Notes under the pieces: model-generated
The model's database searches: none
What the model was told of the DNA's origin: nothing
What the model saw: only the letters and a program-made list of their open reading frames with translations
Part shown: in pieces, positions 8,045 to 18,066 of the stretch
Layout: each line of letters begins with the position of its first letter
Position numbering within the stretch: the stretch's first letter is position 1
Translations under genes and position numbers: made by a program
Origin: Variovorax sp. E3
GTDB lineage: Bacteria > Pseudomonadota > Gammaproteobacteria > Burkholderiales > Burkholderiaceae_C
DNA length: 36,790 nt
Assembly: GCF_016082275.1 (NCBI RefSeq)
Contig: NZ_MOWM01000067.1
Span: 1-36,790 of the forward strand
Reading direction: 5' to 3'

Positions 8045-8713
8045 ATGACCCAACGCCAGCGCCCCACGGCGCCCGCCGTCCGCCCCTTCGACGACCGCCG
8101 CACCAGCCATGCGATCGGCGCCATGGCCACGGCCTTCGTGGTGGGCGGCGTCGCGACCTGGCTCGCCCTGGATGCCGCGCGCACCGCCCGCGCCCGGCCC
8201 GCCGGCCCCGCCGACGGCGCACCGCTGATGCGCGCACCGCTGCAGGTGGTGGCGCCGGTCGACCTGCAGCGCTACGCCGGCATGTGGCACGAACAGGCCC
8301 GCCTGCCGAACCGCTTCCAGAAGCAGTGCGCGGGGCCCGTCAGCGCCGAGTACACACCCCAGCCCGACGGCACGGTGCAGGTGCGCAACCGCTGCGTGCG
8401 GCAGGACGGCAATTTCGACGAAGCCATCGGCAGCGCCCGCGTGGTGCCCGTGGCGGGCCAGCCCGGTGCCGGGCGGCTCGAGGTGCGCTTCGCCCCCGCA
8501 TGGCTCGGCTGGCTGCCGATGGTGTGGGGCGACTACTGGATCCTGAAGCTCGACCGCGACTACCAGGTGTCGCTGGTGGGCACGCCCGACCGCGAATACC
8601 TTTGGGTGCTCTCGCGCGCCCCGCGCCTGGACGACGCGGTGCTGCAGACCGAGTTGGACTACGCCCGCAGCCTGGGGTTCGACACCGACAGGGTCGTGCT
8701 GACCGGCAGGTAG
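8045..8713 (+). CDS. Membrane-anchored lipocalin (Blc-like)
   Basis: The 222-residue product carries a Blc-type lipocalin domain from about residue 70. The first structural motif is VDLQRYAGMWHEQARLPNRF (the G-x-W signature), followed by strands with YTPQPDGTVQVRNRC and WGDYWILKLDRDYQVSLVG, and LWVLSRAP. Bacterial lipocalins bind lipids or fatty acids at the envelope. Instead of a lipoprotein signal there is a hydrophobic segment at about residues 22-41 (AIGAMATAFVVGGVATWLA) after a charged N-terminus and no lipobox, so it is probably anchored in the inner membrane facing the periplasm. AGGAG before the ATG supports the start. Its 3' end overlaps the convergent HAD gene by 55 bases. Confidence 0.88.
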   Translation: MTQRQRPTAPAVRPFDDRRTSHAIGAMATAFVVGGVATWLALDAARTARARPAGPADGAPLMRAPLQVVAPVDLQRYAGMWHEQARLPNRFQKQCAGPVSAEYTPQPDGTVQVRNRCVRQDGNFDEAIGSARVVPVAGQPGAGRLEVRFAPAWLGWLPMVWGDYWILKLDRDYQVSLVGTPDREYLWVLSRAPRLDDAVLQTELDYARSLGFDTDRVVLTGR

Positions 8714-9321
8714 CGCTGCAGCTGCGACGGCAGCATGGCCGGCGAGGTGCAGTGGATGGCGTGCCAGCCGAAGGCGCGGGCCATCTCGACGTTGGCGGCC
8801 GAATCGTCGATGAACACGGTCTGCGCGGGGTCGAGGGCGTAGCGCATCGCCAGCACCTCGTAGATCTCACGCTCCGGCTTGAGGAACTTGACGTCGGCCG
8901 AGAACACGCCGCCGTCGAAGCGGCGCATGAAGGCGTGCCGGCGCTCGATGGCTCGCGCATAAGGCGCGGGCATGTTCGACAGGTAATACAGCCGCAGCGG
9001 CTGGCCGGCCTCGCGGTGGTCCATCAGGCGTTCGAGCATCTCGACGGTGACGCCGATGGGCTCCAGCCGCTCGCCCAGCCCGTCGAGCATGGCGTGCAGC
9101 GGCTCCGAAGGGAGCGCCAGCCGGGCCGACATGCGGGCGATGGCGTCGGGCAGCGTGCGGGTGCCGCAGTCGAAGCCGGTCCAGTCGTCGTGATGGAAAA
9201 GTGCCCGCCCCATGGCGGCCGCGGCCGCCTCAGTGGGCGCGTGCTGCGCAAGATGGGTCTGTACCAGCCGCGTGGGCTCCCATGCGAACAGCACGGCGCC
9301 AAGATCGAAAACCACGTTCAT
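8659..9321 (-). CDS. HAD-superfamily hydrolase, YihX-like sugar-phosphate phosphatase
   Basis: The 220-residue protein is a subfamily-IA HAD hydrolase. Motif I is VVFDLGAVLFAW: the nucleophile Asp is present while the second position is Gly, as in E. coli YihX, an alpha-glucose-1-phosphatase. Motif II is LYYLSN, motif III the Lys in KFLKPE, motif IV VFIDDS. A helical cap lies between motifs I and II. It begins 12 bases after the ATPase gene of the AfuABC-like transporter and is likely the last gene of that operon, which fits dephosphorylation of an imported sugar phosphate; this link is inferred. The 3' end overlaps the convergent lipocalin gene by 55 bases. Confidence 0.87.
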   Translation of the reverse strand: MNVVFDLGAVLFAWEPTRLVQTHLAQHAPTEAAAAAMGRALFHHDDWTGFDCGTRTLPDAIARMSARLALPSEPLHAMLDGLGERLEPIGVTVEMLERLMDHREAGQPLRLYYLSNMPAPYARAIERRHAFMRRFDGGVFSADVKFLKPEREIYEVLAMRYALDPAQTVFIDDSAANVEMARAFGWHAIHCTSPAMLPSQLQRYLPVSTTLSVSNPRLRA

Positions 9322-9333
9322 GGCGCCATTGTT

Positions 9334-10379
<1,046 letters not shown>

Positions 10380-10383
<4 letters not shown>

Positions 10384-12657
10384 GCGAGCCCCTCCATCTT
10401 GTGATGCCCTTGGTGTTGTTGCGATGGCGCGGCCCCTCGCCGCCCCAGCTTGCGCTCGCCCACCACGAACTGCACCAGCGCGATGGCCAGCGACATCAGG
10501 ATCATGAGCACCGTGCAGTACGCCAGCGCAATGCCATAGTCGCCATTGCCCACGCGGCCGATGATGTAGGTGGTGGCCAGTTCGTTCTCGGCCGTGACCA
10601 GGAAGATCACCGCGCTGACCGTCGTCATGGCGCGCACGAAGCTGTAGACCAGCGCGGCCACCAGCGCCGGCTTCAGCAGCGGCAGCACCACCTTGAAGAG
10701 CGTCTGCGACGTGGAGGCGCGCAGCATCAGCGAGGCTTCGTCGAGCGAGCGGTCGAGCTGCTTGAAGGCCGCCGTGCCGGCCCGCACGCCCACCGGCAGG
10801 TCCGGAACATGAAGCACAGCACGATGATCAGCCCCGTACCCGTGAGCTCCAGCGGCGGCACGTTGAAGGCCAGGATGTAGCTCACGCCGAGCACCGTGCC
10901 CGGAATGGCAAAGGCCAGCAGCGCGCCGAACTCGAACAGCCCCTGCCCCTTGAACTCGTTGCGCGCCAACAGCCAGGCAATGAGCAGCCCCAGCGCCGCG
11001 GTGATCGGCGCCGAGATGCCCGCCAGCTTGAGCGTGGTGATCAGCGAGTTCCACGCCGTGCCCGCCCACACCAGCCCGAACTGGCCCCACTCCAGCGCGA
11101 AGGCGCTCTTGAAGTGGTTCAGCGTGAAGGTGTAGTCGCGCCCCCAGGTCTGCACGAAGCCGCCCGCGAAGGCGAACAGGTAGACCACGCCGGTGAACGC
11201 GATCCACGGCAGCGCCACGCAGTAGATGGTGCGGCGCACGCCGTCGGGCAGCGCCATCGCGATGCCGGCGTCGCCCTTGCCGCTCACGGTGGTGTAGTTC
11301 TGCTTGCCGAGCAACCCGCGCTGCAGCGCGAACACACCGAGCGCGAACAGCGTGAGCACCCAGGCCAGCGACGCGGCGCGGCCCTGGTCGTACTGCGCGC
11401 CGACGATGGCAAAGAAGATGTCGGTCGACAGCACCGAGAACTGCCCGCCCACCACCACCGGGTTGCCGAAGTCGGCGATGCTCTCGATGAAACCGACCAG
11501 GAAGGCGTTGGCCAGCCCCGGCTTCAGCAGCGGCAGCGTGATGGTGAAGAAGGTGCGGCGGCGGTCGGCGCGCAGCATCTGCGCGGCCTCCTCCAGGCTC
11601 GGCGCAATGCCCTGCACCACGCCGCGCATGATCATGAAGGCGATGGGCGTGAACGCGAACAGCTGCGCCACCAGCACGCCCGGCATGCCGTAGAACCAGC
11701 GCGTGGGCTCGATGCCGAACACGCTCTCCAGCAACTGATTGACGATGCCCGCGCGGCCGAACAGCAGGATCAGGCCCAGCCCCACCACGAACGGCGGTGT
11801 GATGATCGGCAGCAGCGCCAGCACCCGCAGCGCGCCCTGCCCGCGCTTGCTGCCGCGCTCGGCAATCAGCGCCATCAGGGTGCCGAGAAAGGTGGTGCCG
11901 GCCGCCGTGAGCAGCGCCAGCACCAGCGTGTTCCAGGCCACGCCGCAGCGCACGCCGCCACTCAGGCAGCCCAGCCCCCAGATGCGCTCGGTGAACACCC
12001 GCGCAACGAAGGCGCCGATCGACCACTGCCCGTCTTCATTGAAGAACGCGCCCGACAGCGCCTTGCTCACCGGGTAGGCGATGAACAGCGCCATCAGCAC
12101 GCCGCAGCCGACCACCGCGGCGGCCACGAACAGGTCGCCCTTGAAGAGGCCGAGCCGCGCGACACCGAGGCCGCCAGCAGCACCAGCGCGGTGAGCGCCA
12201 CGAAGCCGCCCGCGCCGATGCCGAACTGGTTGACCGCCAGCTCGCCGAATTGCGTGTTGAGCGCGGCGAAGCTCCAGCCCCGCGCGCCGATGGTGAAGCC
12301 CGCGACCGCCAGCCCGATGGCGCCGATCGCTCCGCCCGCCAGCAACCAGCGCCCCTGCGCCCTGCCGGCCGGCAGCCATGCGCCGACCGCGCACAGCAGC
12401 AGGCCCGCCAGCCCGATGAACAGCCAGCCGCGCCCCTGCGTGGCCGCCTGCATCAGGCCGTTGGCGCCCTCCGCCTGGCTGAACACCTGCGGAACGGCTT
12501 CGTACCAGGTTGAATCCTGAATGGCGTACCAGGGCAGCAGCAGGTAGGCCGCCAGGCCCAGCACGACCCACGCCCAGATCCAGCGCCGCGAGCGCCGGGC
12601 GGCGGCCAGGGACGCCGGATTGACCGGCGCGCCGGCGTCGATGGCGTGCGCGTCCAC
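10380..12657 (-). CDS. Fused two-domain ABC permease (FbpB/AfuB type), two apparent frameshifts
   Basis: Restoring two bases gives one protein of about 759 residues. It has an N-terminal region of about 165 residues with four hydrophobic segments (such as WIWAWVVLGLAAYLLLPWY and GWLFIGLAGLLLCAVGAWL), then two fused permease domains, each with its ATPase-contact loop: EEAAQMLRADRRRTFF...LPLLKPG and DEASLMLRASTSQTLF...LPLLKPA. Breaks: near 12165 (GCGGCCTCGG, one C short of A-A-L-G) and near 10803 (CGGACCTGCC, one A short of R-N-L-P). Both sides of each break are well conserved. The start is GTG 12657, directly after the binding-protein stop. A fused permease of this kind is typical of the iron/AfuB group. 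The substrate is discussed under the binding protein. Confidence 0.88.
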
Positions 12658-13671
12658 TTAGCGCGGCAGCGAATTGACGTCTTTTTCCCAGCGCGCAATC
12701 AGGCGGCGGCGCTCGGCGCTGGCGCCGTACTTGGCGTAGTCGTAGTTGATGAACTTGATCTTCTTGAAGTCCGGAATGCGCGGGTCGAGCTTGGCGTTCA
12801 CGTTGCTCGGCAGCTGGAACTGCTTGTTGGCGGCGCCCAGCTCCTGCGCGGCGGGCGTCAGCGCCCATTCGTAGAACTTCTTGGCGGCGTCCAGGTTGCG
12901 CGCCCCCTTGATGATGCTCATGGAGCCGATTTCGGCGCCGGTGCCGTCGCTGGGCGTGATGGTCTCGACCGGGAAGCCCTGCATCTTCTCGCCCGGGCCG
13001 TCATGCACGAAGCTGATCGACACGGCCGTCTCGCCGCGCGCCACCGCCTTGATCGGGCCGGTGCCCGAGCGGGTGTACTGGCCCACGTTCTTGTGCAGCG
13101 CCTTGAGGTAGTCGAAGGCCTTGTCCTCGCCCATCATCTGCACGAGCGTGGCGATCATGGTGTAGGCCGTGCCGCTGGAGGCGGGGTTGGCCACCTGGAT
13201 GTCGCCCTTGTACTCGGGCTTGAGCAGGTCGGCCCAGGTCTTGGGCACGGGCAGCTTCTTCTTGGCCAGCAGCTCGGGGTTGTAGCCGAAGCCCAGCGGG
13301 CCCGAGTAGATGCCGACCGTCTTGTAGCCGGACTGCTTGGCCTGCTGCTGCGCCCAGGGGTGCAGCTGTGCCAGCGTGGGCGACTTGTATTCGAGCGTCA
13401 GGCCCTGCTCGGCCGCCTGCAGGTGGGGGTCGCCCGTGCCGCCGAACCAGACGTCGGTCTTGGGGTTGTCCTTCTCGGCGATCAGTTGGGCCAGCGCCTC
13501 GCCCGAGCCCTTGAGCGCCATGTTGATGCGCACGCCGGTGGTGCGCGCGTAGACGGTGGAGATCACGTTGCACCACTCGGCCTGCACCGAGCAGATGACG
13601 TTGACGGTCTGTGCCGACGCCGCCGCCGACAGACCCAGCAGCGCGGCTGCGGTAAAAAGCTTGTTCTTCAT
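12658..13671 (-). CDS. ABC transporter periplasmic binding protein, AfuA-like (candidate hexose-phosphate binder)
   Basis: The 337-residue protein has a signal peptide (MKNKLFTAAALLGLSAAASA, cleaved near residue 20) and belongs to the FbpA/AfuA group. GGAG seven bases before ATG 13671 decides the start over an upstream in-frame start at 13692. The stretch PKTDVWFGGTGDPHLQAAEQ (71-90) and SGPLGFGYNPELL are typical of the subgroup. The tandem tyrosines that bind iron in FbpA are not visible. His223-Asp224 (SFVHDG) and Glu247 (GTGAEIG), 23 residues later, have the same spacing as the sugar-contacting His205/Asp206/Glu229 I recall for AfuA. With zwf, pgi, tal and a sugar-phosphatase-like HAD around it, hexose-phosphate import is my preferred reading; iron or phosphonate remain possible. 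Confidence 0.85.
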   Translation of the reverse strand: MKNKLFTAAALLGLSAAASAQTVNVICSVQAEWCNVISTVYARTTGVRINMALKGSGEALAQLIAEKDNPKTDVWFGGTGDPHLQAAEQGLTLEYKSPTLAQLHPWAQQQAKQSGYKTVGIYSGPLGFGYNPELLAKKKLPVPKTWADLLKPEYKGDIQVANPASSGTAYTMIATLVQMMGEDKAFDYLKALHKNVGQYTRSGTGPIKAVARGETAVSISFVHDGPGEKMQGFPVETITPSDGTGAEIGSMSIIKGARNLDAAKKFYEWALTPAAQELGAANKQFQLPSNVNAKLDPRIPDFKKIKFINYDYAKYGASAERRRLIARWEKDVNSLPR

Positions 13672-13730
13672 TGGAATTCTCCGCCTCGGCAATAAAAAAT
13701 GGCCTTGCGGCCACTGGGCAGCGTAGCTTT

Positions 13731-13761
13731 AGTACAGGTTCGGCGAATCGGTACAAGTACC
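13731..13761. promoter_or_regulatory. GTAC-box palindrome in the divergent region between the AfuA-like gene and zwf
   Basis: GGTACAAGTACC (13750-13761) is a perfect inverted repeat, GGTAC-AA-GTACC. A related half, AGTACAGG, lies at 13731, giving GTACA(G/A)G direct repeats 19 bases apart. The complement contains GGTACTT, the same box found twice upstream of the polyol-type binding protein at 1489 and 1510. It lies 53 bases before zwf and 79 bases before the AfuA-like gene, so one regulator could control both. zwf has its own ribosome-binding site, GGAAAG at 13801-13806. Confidence 0.5.
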
Positions 13762-13813
13762 ATCGCGACTGGCACATTGCCTGCTCGGCACTCAGACAAA
13801 GGAAAGTTTTCTC

Positions 13814-15286
13814 ATGAGCTTCGATCTCGTTCTGTTCGGCGGTACTGGCGACCTCGCGTGGCGCAAGCTGATGCCCGCGCTGTTCCAGGCATTCCGGCAC
13901 GGCAGCCTCCCGCAAGACGGTCGCATCATCGGGGTGGCACGGGACGATCACTCCGACGACCAGTACCGCGAGCTGATCCAGTCGCGCTTCAGCGCGGTCG
14001 AAGGCGCCAAGCGCCCCTCCCCGGACGAGTTCAAGAAGTTCGCGTCGATGCTGCACTACCTGCGCATGGACCTGTCCAAGCCCGACGACTACACCCGGCT
14101 GGCCGAACTGCTCAAGCAGCGCGACGCCAAGACGGTGGTGATGTACGTGGCCACCGCGCCCGCGCTCTTCACGCAGGTGGTCGAGCAGATCGCCGCGGCC
14201 GGCCTGAACGGGCCCAGCACCCGCATCGTGCTCGAAAAGCCGCTGGGCCACGACCTCGCGTCCAACCGCGCCATCAACGCCGCGGTGAGCAAGGTGCTCG
14301 AGGAAAAGCAGGTCTTTCGCATCGACCACTACCTGGGCAAGCCCTCGGTGCAGAACCTGTTCGCGATGCGCTTCGGCAATGCGCTGTTCGAGCCCATCTG
14401 GCGCCGCGAGCACATCGCCAACATCCAGATCACCATCGCTGAAGACCTGGGCGTGGAAAAGCGCGGCGCCTTCTACGACCAGACCGGCGCGCTGCGCGAC
14501 ATGGTGCAGAACCATGCGCTGCAGCTGCTGTGCGCCGTGGCCATGGAGCCGCCGATCAACGCGCACGCGGACGCCATCCGCGACGAAAAGCTCAAGGTGC
14601 TGCGCGCACTGAAGCCCTGGACGGCCGAGAGCCTGAGCCTGCACGCGGTGCGCGGCCAGTACACGGCCGGCACGGCCTACGGCGAGCGCGTGCCCGGCTA
14701 CCGCGACGAGGCCGGCGTGCCGGCCGACAGCCGCACCGAGACCTTCGTGGCGCTGCGCACCGAAATCGCCAACTGGCGCTGGGCCGGCGTGCCCTTCTAC
14801 ATCCGCACCGGCAAGCGGCTGGCTTCGCGCGACGCACGCATCGAGGTCAACTTCCGGCCCACGCCGCACGCCATCTACCGCGCGCCGGCCGGCAACGTCA
14901 ACAAGCTGGTGATCAACCTGCAGCCCAAGGACGGCCTGGAACTGCACATGCTCGCGCAGGCGCAGGACAACCGCCAGCGCAGCAACGGCACGCAGAGCGC
15001 GGCCACGCAGCTGGCGCCGGTGCAGCTCGACCTGGACTTCGACAAGCGTTTCGGCGCCGAGCGCGTGGGCGCCTACGAGCGCCTGCTGCTCGACGTGATC
15101 GACGGGCGCCTGAACCTGTTCGTGCGCAGCGACGAGCAGGAAGAGGCATGGCGCTGGGTCGAGCCGCTGATCGACAGCTGGGAATCCGACGGCGGCCCGC
15201 GCCCCTATGCGGCCGGCACCTGGGGCCCGAGCGCGTCCAGCGCAATGATCGCGCGCGACGGCTTCTCCTGGGGCGAGGAGCAGTAG
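13814..15286 (+). CDS. zwf: Glucose-6-phosphate 1-dehydrogenase
   Basis: Zwf oxidises glucose 6-phosphate to 6-phosphogluconolactone with NADP (or NAD), opening the oxidative pentose-phosphate and Entner-Doudoroff routes. The 490-residue length is normal. Seen: the nucleotide-binding start LFGGTGDLAWRKLMPALF, the substrate motif RIDHYLGK at residues 169-176, and the catalytic His region MVQNHALQLLC near residue 235-245. The usual Glu after DHYLGK is Pro here (GKPSVQN). GGAAAG seven bases upstream of ATG fixes the start. It is divergent from the AfuA-like operon and ends two bases from the convergent dioxygenase gene, with no terminator visible between them. Confidence 0.97.
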   Translation: MSFDLVLFGGTGDLAWRKLMPALFQAFRHGSLPQDGRIIGVARDDHSDDQYRELIQSRFSAVEGAKRPSPDEFKKFASMLHYLRMDLSKPDDYTRLAELLKQRDAKTVVMYVATAPALFTQVVEQIAAAGLNGPSTRIVLEKPLGHDLASNRAINAAVSKVLEEKQVFRIDHYLGKPSVQNLFAMRFGNALFEPIWRREHIANIQITIAEDLGVEKRGAFYDQTGALRDMVQNHALQLLCAVAMEPPINAHADAIRDEKLKVLRALKPWTAESLSLHAVRGQYTAGTAYGERVPGYRDEAGVPADSRTETFVALRTEIANWRWAGVPFYIRTGKRLASRDARIEVNFRPTPHAIYRAPAGNVNKLVINLQPKDGLELHMLAQAQDNRQRSNGTQSAATQLAPVQLDLDFDKRFGAERVGAYERLLLDVIDGRLNLFVRSDEQEEAWRWVEPLIDSWESDGGPRPYAAGTWGPSASSAMIARDGFSWGEEQ

Positions 15287-15288
15287 GC

Positions 15289-16209
15289 TCAGCCGAACTG
15301 CAGGCAACGCATGCTGAGCGTGCCCGACTGGAAGCCCTCGTAGACCGTCTTGGCGCGCTCGCCGCTCCCGGCGGCGCCCAGGGCGTAGAGAAACGGGTAG
15401 TAGTGATCGGGCGTCGCCACGGCGGTCGACGCGCCTTCCAGCCTGGCGTACTCGACCAGCGCGCGGTCGTCGCGGCCGGCCAGCGCCGACTTCACCGCAT
15501 CGTCGAAGGACTGCGCCCACGGGCGGCTGGCGCTCGGGCCGTCGGGCGTGCCGCGGTCGGTGGCGCGCAGGTTGTGCACCACGTTGCCGCTGCCCATCAC
15601 CAGCACGCCCTTGTCGCGCAGCGCGGCCAGGTCCCGCCCCACCGCGTAGTGAAAGGCGGCCGGCTTGTCGTAGTCGATGCTGAGCTGGAACACGGGCACA
15701 TCGGCCTTCGGGTACAGGTGCTTCAGCACCGTCCACGTGCCGTGGTCCAGGCCCCATTGGTCGGTGGCGATCACCGGTGCCTGCTTCACCACGCCGACCG
15801 TTTCCTGCGCCAGCGCGGGGTGGCCCGGCGCGGGGTATTCCACATCGAACAGCGCCTGCGGAAAGCCGCCGAAGTCGTGGATGGTCTTCGGCCGCGCCTG
15901 CATGCCGACGCCGGTCGCGCCCCGGCTCAGCCAGTGCGCCGACACGCTGAGGATGGCCGTGGGGCGCGGCAGCTCCCGGCCCCACGCCGCCAGCCGGCGC
16001 GTGAAGGCGTTGTCGGCAAGGGCGTTCATGGGCGAGCCATGGCCGATGAAGACCACCGGCATGCGGCGGGAAGCGCCGCCAGTGGCCGCGCTGGCGGTCT
16101 GCACGCTGCAGGCCAGCGACGCCAGCACCGCGGTCGCGCCAAGGGCGGTGCCCATCAGGAAGCCGCGGCGGCCCAGTTCGGAAGTAGCGAGAGTGGTCGT
16201 CATTGGCAT
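15289..16209 (-). CDS. DODA-type (class III) extradiol dioxygenase with a Tat signal
   Basis: The 306-residue protein is an LigB/DODA-type ring-opening dioxygenase related to E. coli YgiD (4,5-DOPA dioxygenase). The histidines expected for the metal site are present: IGHGSPMNAL, SVSAHWLSRG, DQWGLDHGTW and MGSGNVVHNL. Unlike YgiD it carries an N-terminal extension, ELGRRGFLMGTALGATAVLA, a twin-arginine signal followed by a hydrophobic segment and ASAA, so it is probably exported folded to the periplasm. The start is ATG 16209, or ATG 16203 two codons later; no strong ribosome-binding site helps to choose. The physiological substrate is unknown. It ends two bases from the zwf stop on the opposite strand and follows the symporter gene by 78 bases. 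Confidence 0.85.
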   Translation of the reverse strand: MPMTTTLATSELGRRGFLMGTALGATAVLASLACSVQTASAATGGASRRMPVVFIGHGSPMNALADNAFTRRLAAWGRELPRPTAILSVSAHWLSRGATGVGMQARPKTIHDFGGFPQALFDVEYPAPGHPALAQETVGVVKQAPVIATDQWGLDHGTWTVLKHLYPKADVPVFQLSIDYDKPAAFHYAVGRDLAALRDKGVLVMGSGNVVHNLRATDRGTPDGPSASRPWAQSFDDAVKSALAGRDDRALVEYARLEGASTAVATPDHYYPFLYALGAAGSGERAKTVYEGFQSGTLSMRCLQFG

Positions 16210-16287
16210 GGCGGCACTCTGCAACAGATTTCGGCGCAAGGCGGTGCCTTTGCGCACACTTTTTCGGAAACGGGCCGGGTCTGAGGT

Positions 16288-17796
16288 CTATTGCCTGGCG
16301 AGCACCGGCGGCTCGCGCAGCGGCCCGCCCTTGACCACGAGCTGCACCACCACCGCCACCACGATGTTGAGCACCAGCGCCGTGAGCCCCGTGTAGAGCG
16401 TGTAGCTGCCGTCGCCGATCACGAAGGTGTGGACCGGCTTGATGCCGTCGGAGAACGCGATCCAGCTGCCGCCGACCAGCCCCACGGCCCAGCCCGCGAG
16501 CAGTGCCGGCGCACGGAACCAGCCGAAGAACAGGCCGAACACCACCGACGGGAAGGTCTGCAGGATCCACAGGCCGCCCAGCAGCTGCAGGTCGAGCGCG
16601 AACTGGGTGGGCAGGAACAAGATGAACACCAGCGCCCCGAGCTTGACCACCAGCGACACGATCTTCGCGACCTTGGCTTCACCCGCCGGCGTGACGTCGG
16701 GCCGCACGTAGGCTTTCCAGAAATTGCGCGTGAACAGGTTGGCCGCGCCGATCGACATCACCGCCGCCGGCACCAGCGCGCCGATGGCGATGGCCGCGAA
16801 CGCGAAGCCCGCGAACCACGACGGGAACAGCGCGTTGAACAGCGCGGGCACCACGTCGTTGTTGCTCTTCACCGTGAGCTTGGCCGCGTAGGCCATGTAG
16901 CCCAGCAGCGCGATCAACCCCAGCAGCACCGTGTAGGCCGGCAGGAACACGGCGTTCTTGCGGATGGTGTTGGCGCTCTTGGCCGCGAAGATGCCGGTCA
17001 GCGTGTGCGGGTACATGAAGGCCGCGAGCGCCGAGCCCAGCGCCAGGCTGGCATACGGCAGGTACTGCGCCGGCTTGAGCGTGAGCCCGGTCGCGCCGCC
17101 CTTGGCCGCGAAGGCATCGCCCGCCGCATGGAACACGCTGCCGTAGCCGCCGAGCTTCATGGGCACCAGCACCACCGCCACCAGCACCACGATGTAGATC
17201 ATCAGGTCCTTGACGAAGGCGATGAGCGCCGGCGCCCGCAGCCCCGCCGAGTAGGTGTAGAGCGCCAGGATCACGAAGGCGGCCGCCAGCGGCAGCTCGC
17301 CCGTCAGGCCCAGCGCCTTGATGACCACTTCCATGCCCACCAGTTGCAGCGCGATGTACGGCATGGTCGCGACCACGCCCGTCACCGCAATGGCCAGCTC
17401 CAGCGCGCGCGAGCCGTAGCGCCCGTACACCACGTCGGCGGCCGTCACGTGCCCGGCCTTGTGCGCCGCGTGCCACAGCCTGGGCATGATGATGAAGACG
17501 ATCGGGTAGACCAGGATGGTGTACGGCAGCGCGAAGAAGCCGTAGGCCCCCACCGCGTACACCAGCGCGGGCACCGCGATGACGGTGTAGGCGGTGTAGA
17601 AGTCGCCGCCCACCAGGAACCAGGTGATCCAGGTGCCGAAGTTGCGCCCGCCCAGGCCCCACTCGTCGAGATGGGCGCCCTTGTCCTTGGCGCCGCCGCT
17701 TTGCCAGCGCGAGGCCCAGAAGCCCATCACCGTGACCAGCAGGAAGAAGAAGACGAAGACCGACAGCGCGGTCCAGTTGATCTGGCCGTCCATCAT
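16288..17796 (-). CDS. Sodium:solute symporter (SSS/SLC5 family), MctP-like
   Basis: The 502-residue inner-membrane protein has about 13 hydrophobic segments, beginning ALSVFVFFFLLVTVMGFWAS, and SSS-family features: GLGGRNFGTWITWFLVGGDFYTAYT in the second helix region, and AAIAIGALVPAAVMSIGAANLFTRNFW in the C-terminal half. It resembles monocarboxylate transporters of the MctP kind; substrate is inferred only. The upstream gene codes for a 59-residue DUF3311 protein, a standing partner of this symporter subfamily, and overlaps it by three to four bases (ATGA), so the two are translated together. The start is the first of two tandem ATG codons (17796). Confidence 0.92.
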   Translation of the reverse strand: MMDGQINWTALSVFVFFFLLVTVMGFWASRWQSGGAKDKGAHLDEWGLGGRNFGTWITWFLVGGDFYTAYTVIAVPALVYAVGAYGFFALPYTILVYPIVFIIMPRLWHAAHKAGHVTAADVVYGRYGSRALELAIAVTGVVATMPYIALQLVGMEVVIKALGLTGELPLAAAFVILALYTYSAGLRAPALIAFVKDLMIYIVVLVAVVLVPMKLGGYGSVFHAAGDAFAAKGGATGLTLKPAQYLPYASLALGSALAAFMYPHTLTGIFAAKSANTIRKNAVFLPAYTVLLGLIALLGYMAYAAKLTVKSNNDVVPALFNALFPSWFAGFAFAAIAIGALVPAAVMSIGAANLFTRNFWKAYVRPDVTPAGEAKVAKIVSLVVKLGALVFILFLPTQFALDLQLLGGLWILQTFPSVVFGLFFGWFRAPALLAGWAVGLVGGSWIAFSDGIKPVHTFVIGDGSYTLYTGLTALVLNIVVAVVVQLVVKGGPLREPPVLARQ

Positions 17797-17972
17797 TCGT
17801 CTCCCGCTTCATACCCGTGGCGGTAGACGATCCAGATCAGCAGTGCCGTGACCGGCACCCACAGCAGCTGATACCAGTAGAAGAAAGGAAAGCCGAACAG
17901 GTCCGGCAGCGGGCTGTTGTAGAACGGCACCCACAGCAAGCCCACGAAGGGCAACAAGAGCAAGGCCCACAT
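17793..17972 (-). CDS. DUF3311 small membrane protein, symporter partner
   Basis: A 59-residue protein, MWALLLLPFVGLLWVPFYNS..., with two transmembrane segments (residues 2-18 and about 32-50) around PLPDLFGFPFFYWYQLLWVP, ending YRHGYEAGDE. This is the DUF3311 pattern: small proteins encoded immediately before SSS symporters and thought to be an accessory subunit, comparable to YhdT with PanF. AGGAG eight bases before ATG 17972 gives a strong start. The stop overlaps the symporter start. The 94 bases upstream to the oppF-type gene hold no clear terminator, so the start of this transcript is uncertain. Confidence 0.9.
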   Translation of the reverse strand: MWALLLLPFVGLLWVPFYNSPLPDLFGFPFFYWYQLLWVPVTALLIWIVYRHGYEAGDE

Positions 17973-18066
17973 GTGCTGTTCTCCTCGGTGTGATTTTTAC
18001 GAAAGCACCAAGGAGTTATAGACCTAAAGCCGAACACGCGGCGGCGACCCGGAATAGCGCGCGGTG

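Noticed and set aside
12658..13671. Confident assignment of the transporter to ferric iron (FbpABC)
   Set aside because: The family allows it, but the tandem tyrosines of the iron site are not visible and the context is sugar phosphate; left as an alternative only.
13001..16570. Very long minus-strand open frame across the AfuA-like gene, zwf and the dioxygenase gene
   Set aside because: Its translation is Arg/Ala/Gly-rich with no domain, and it runs antisense or out of frame to three recognisable genes; such frames are expected in high-GC DNA.
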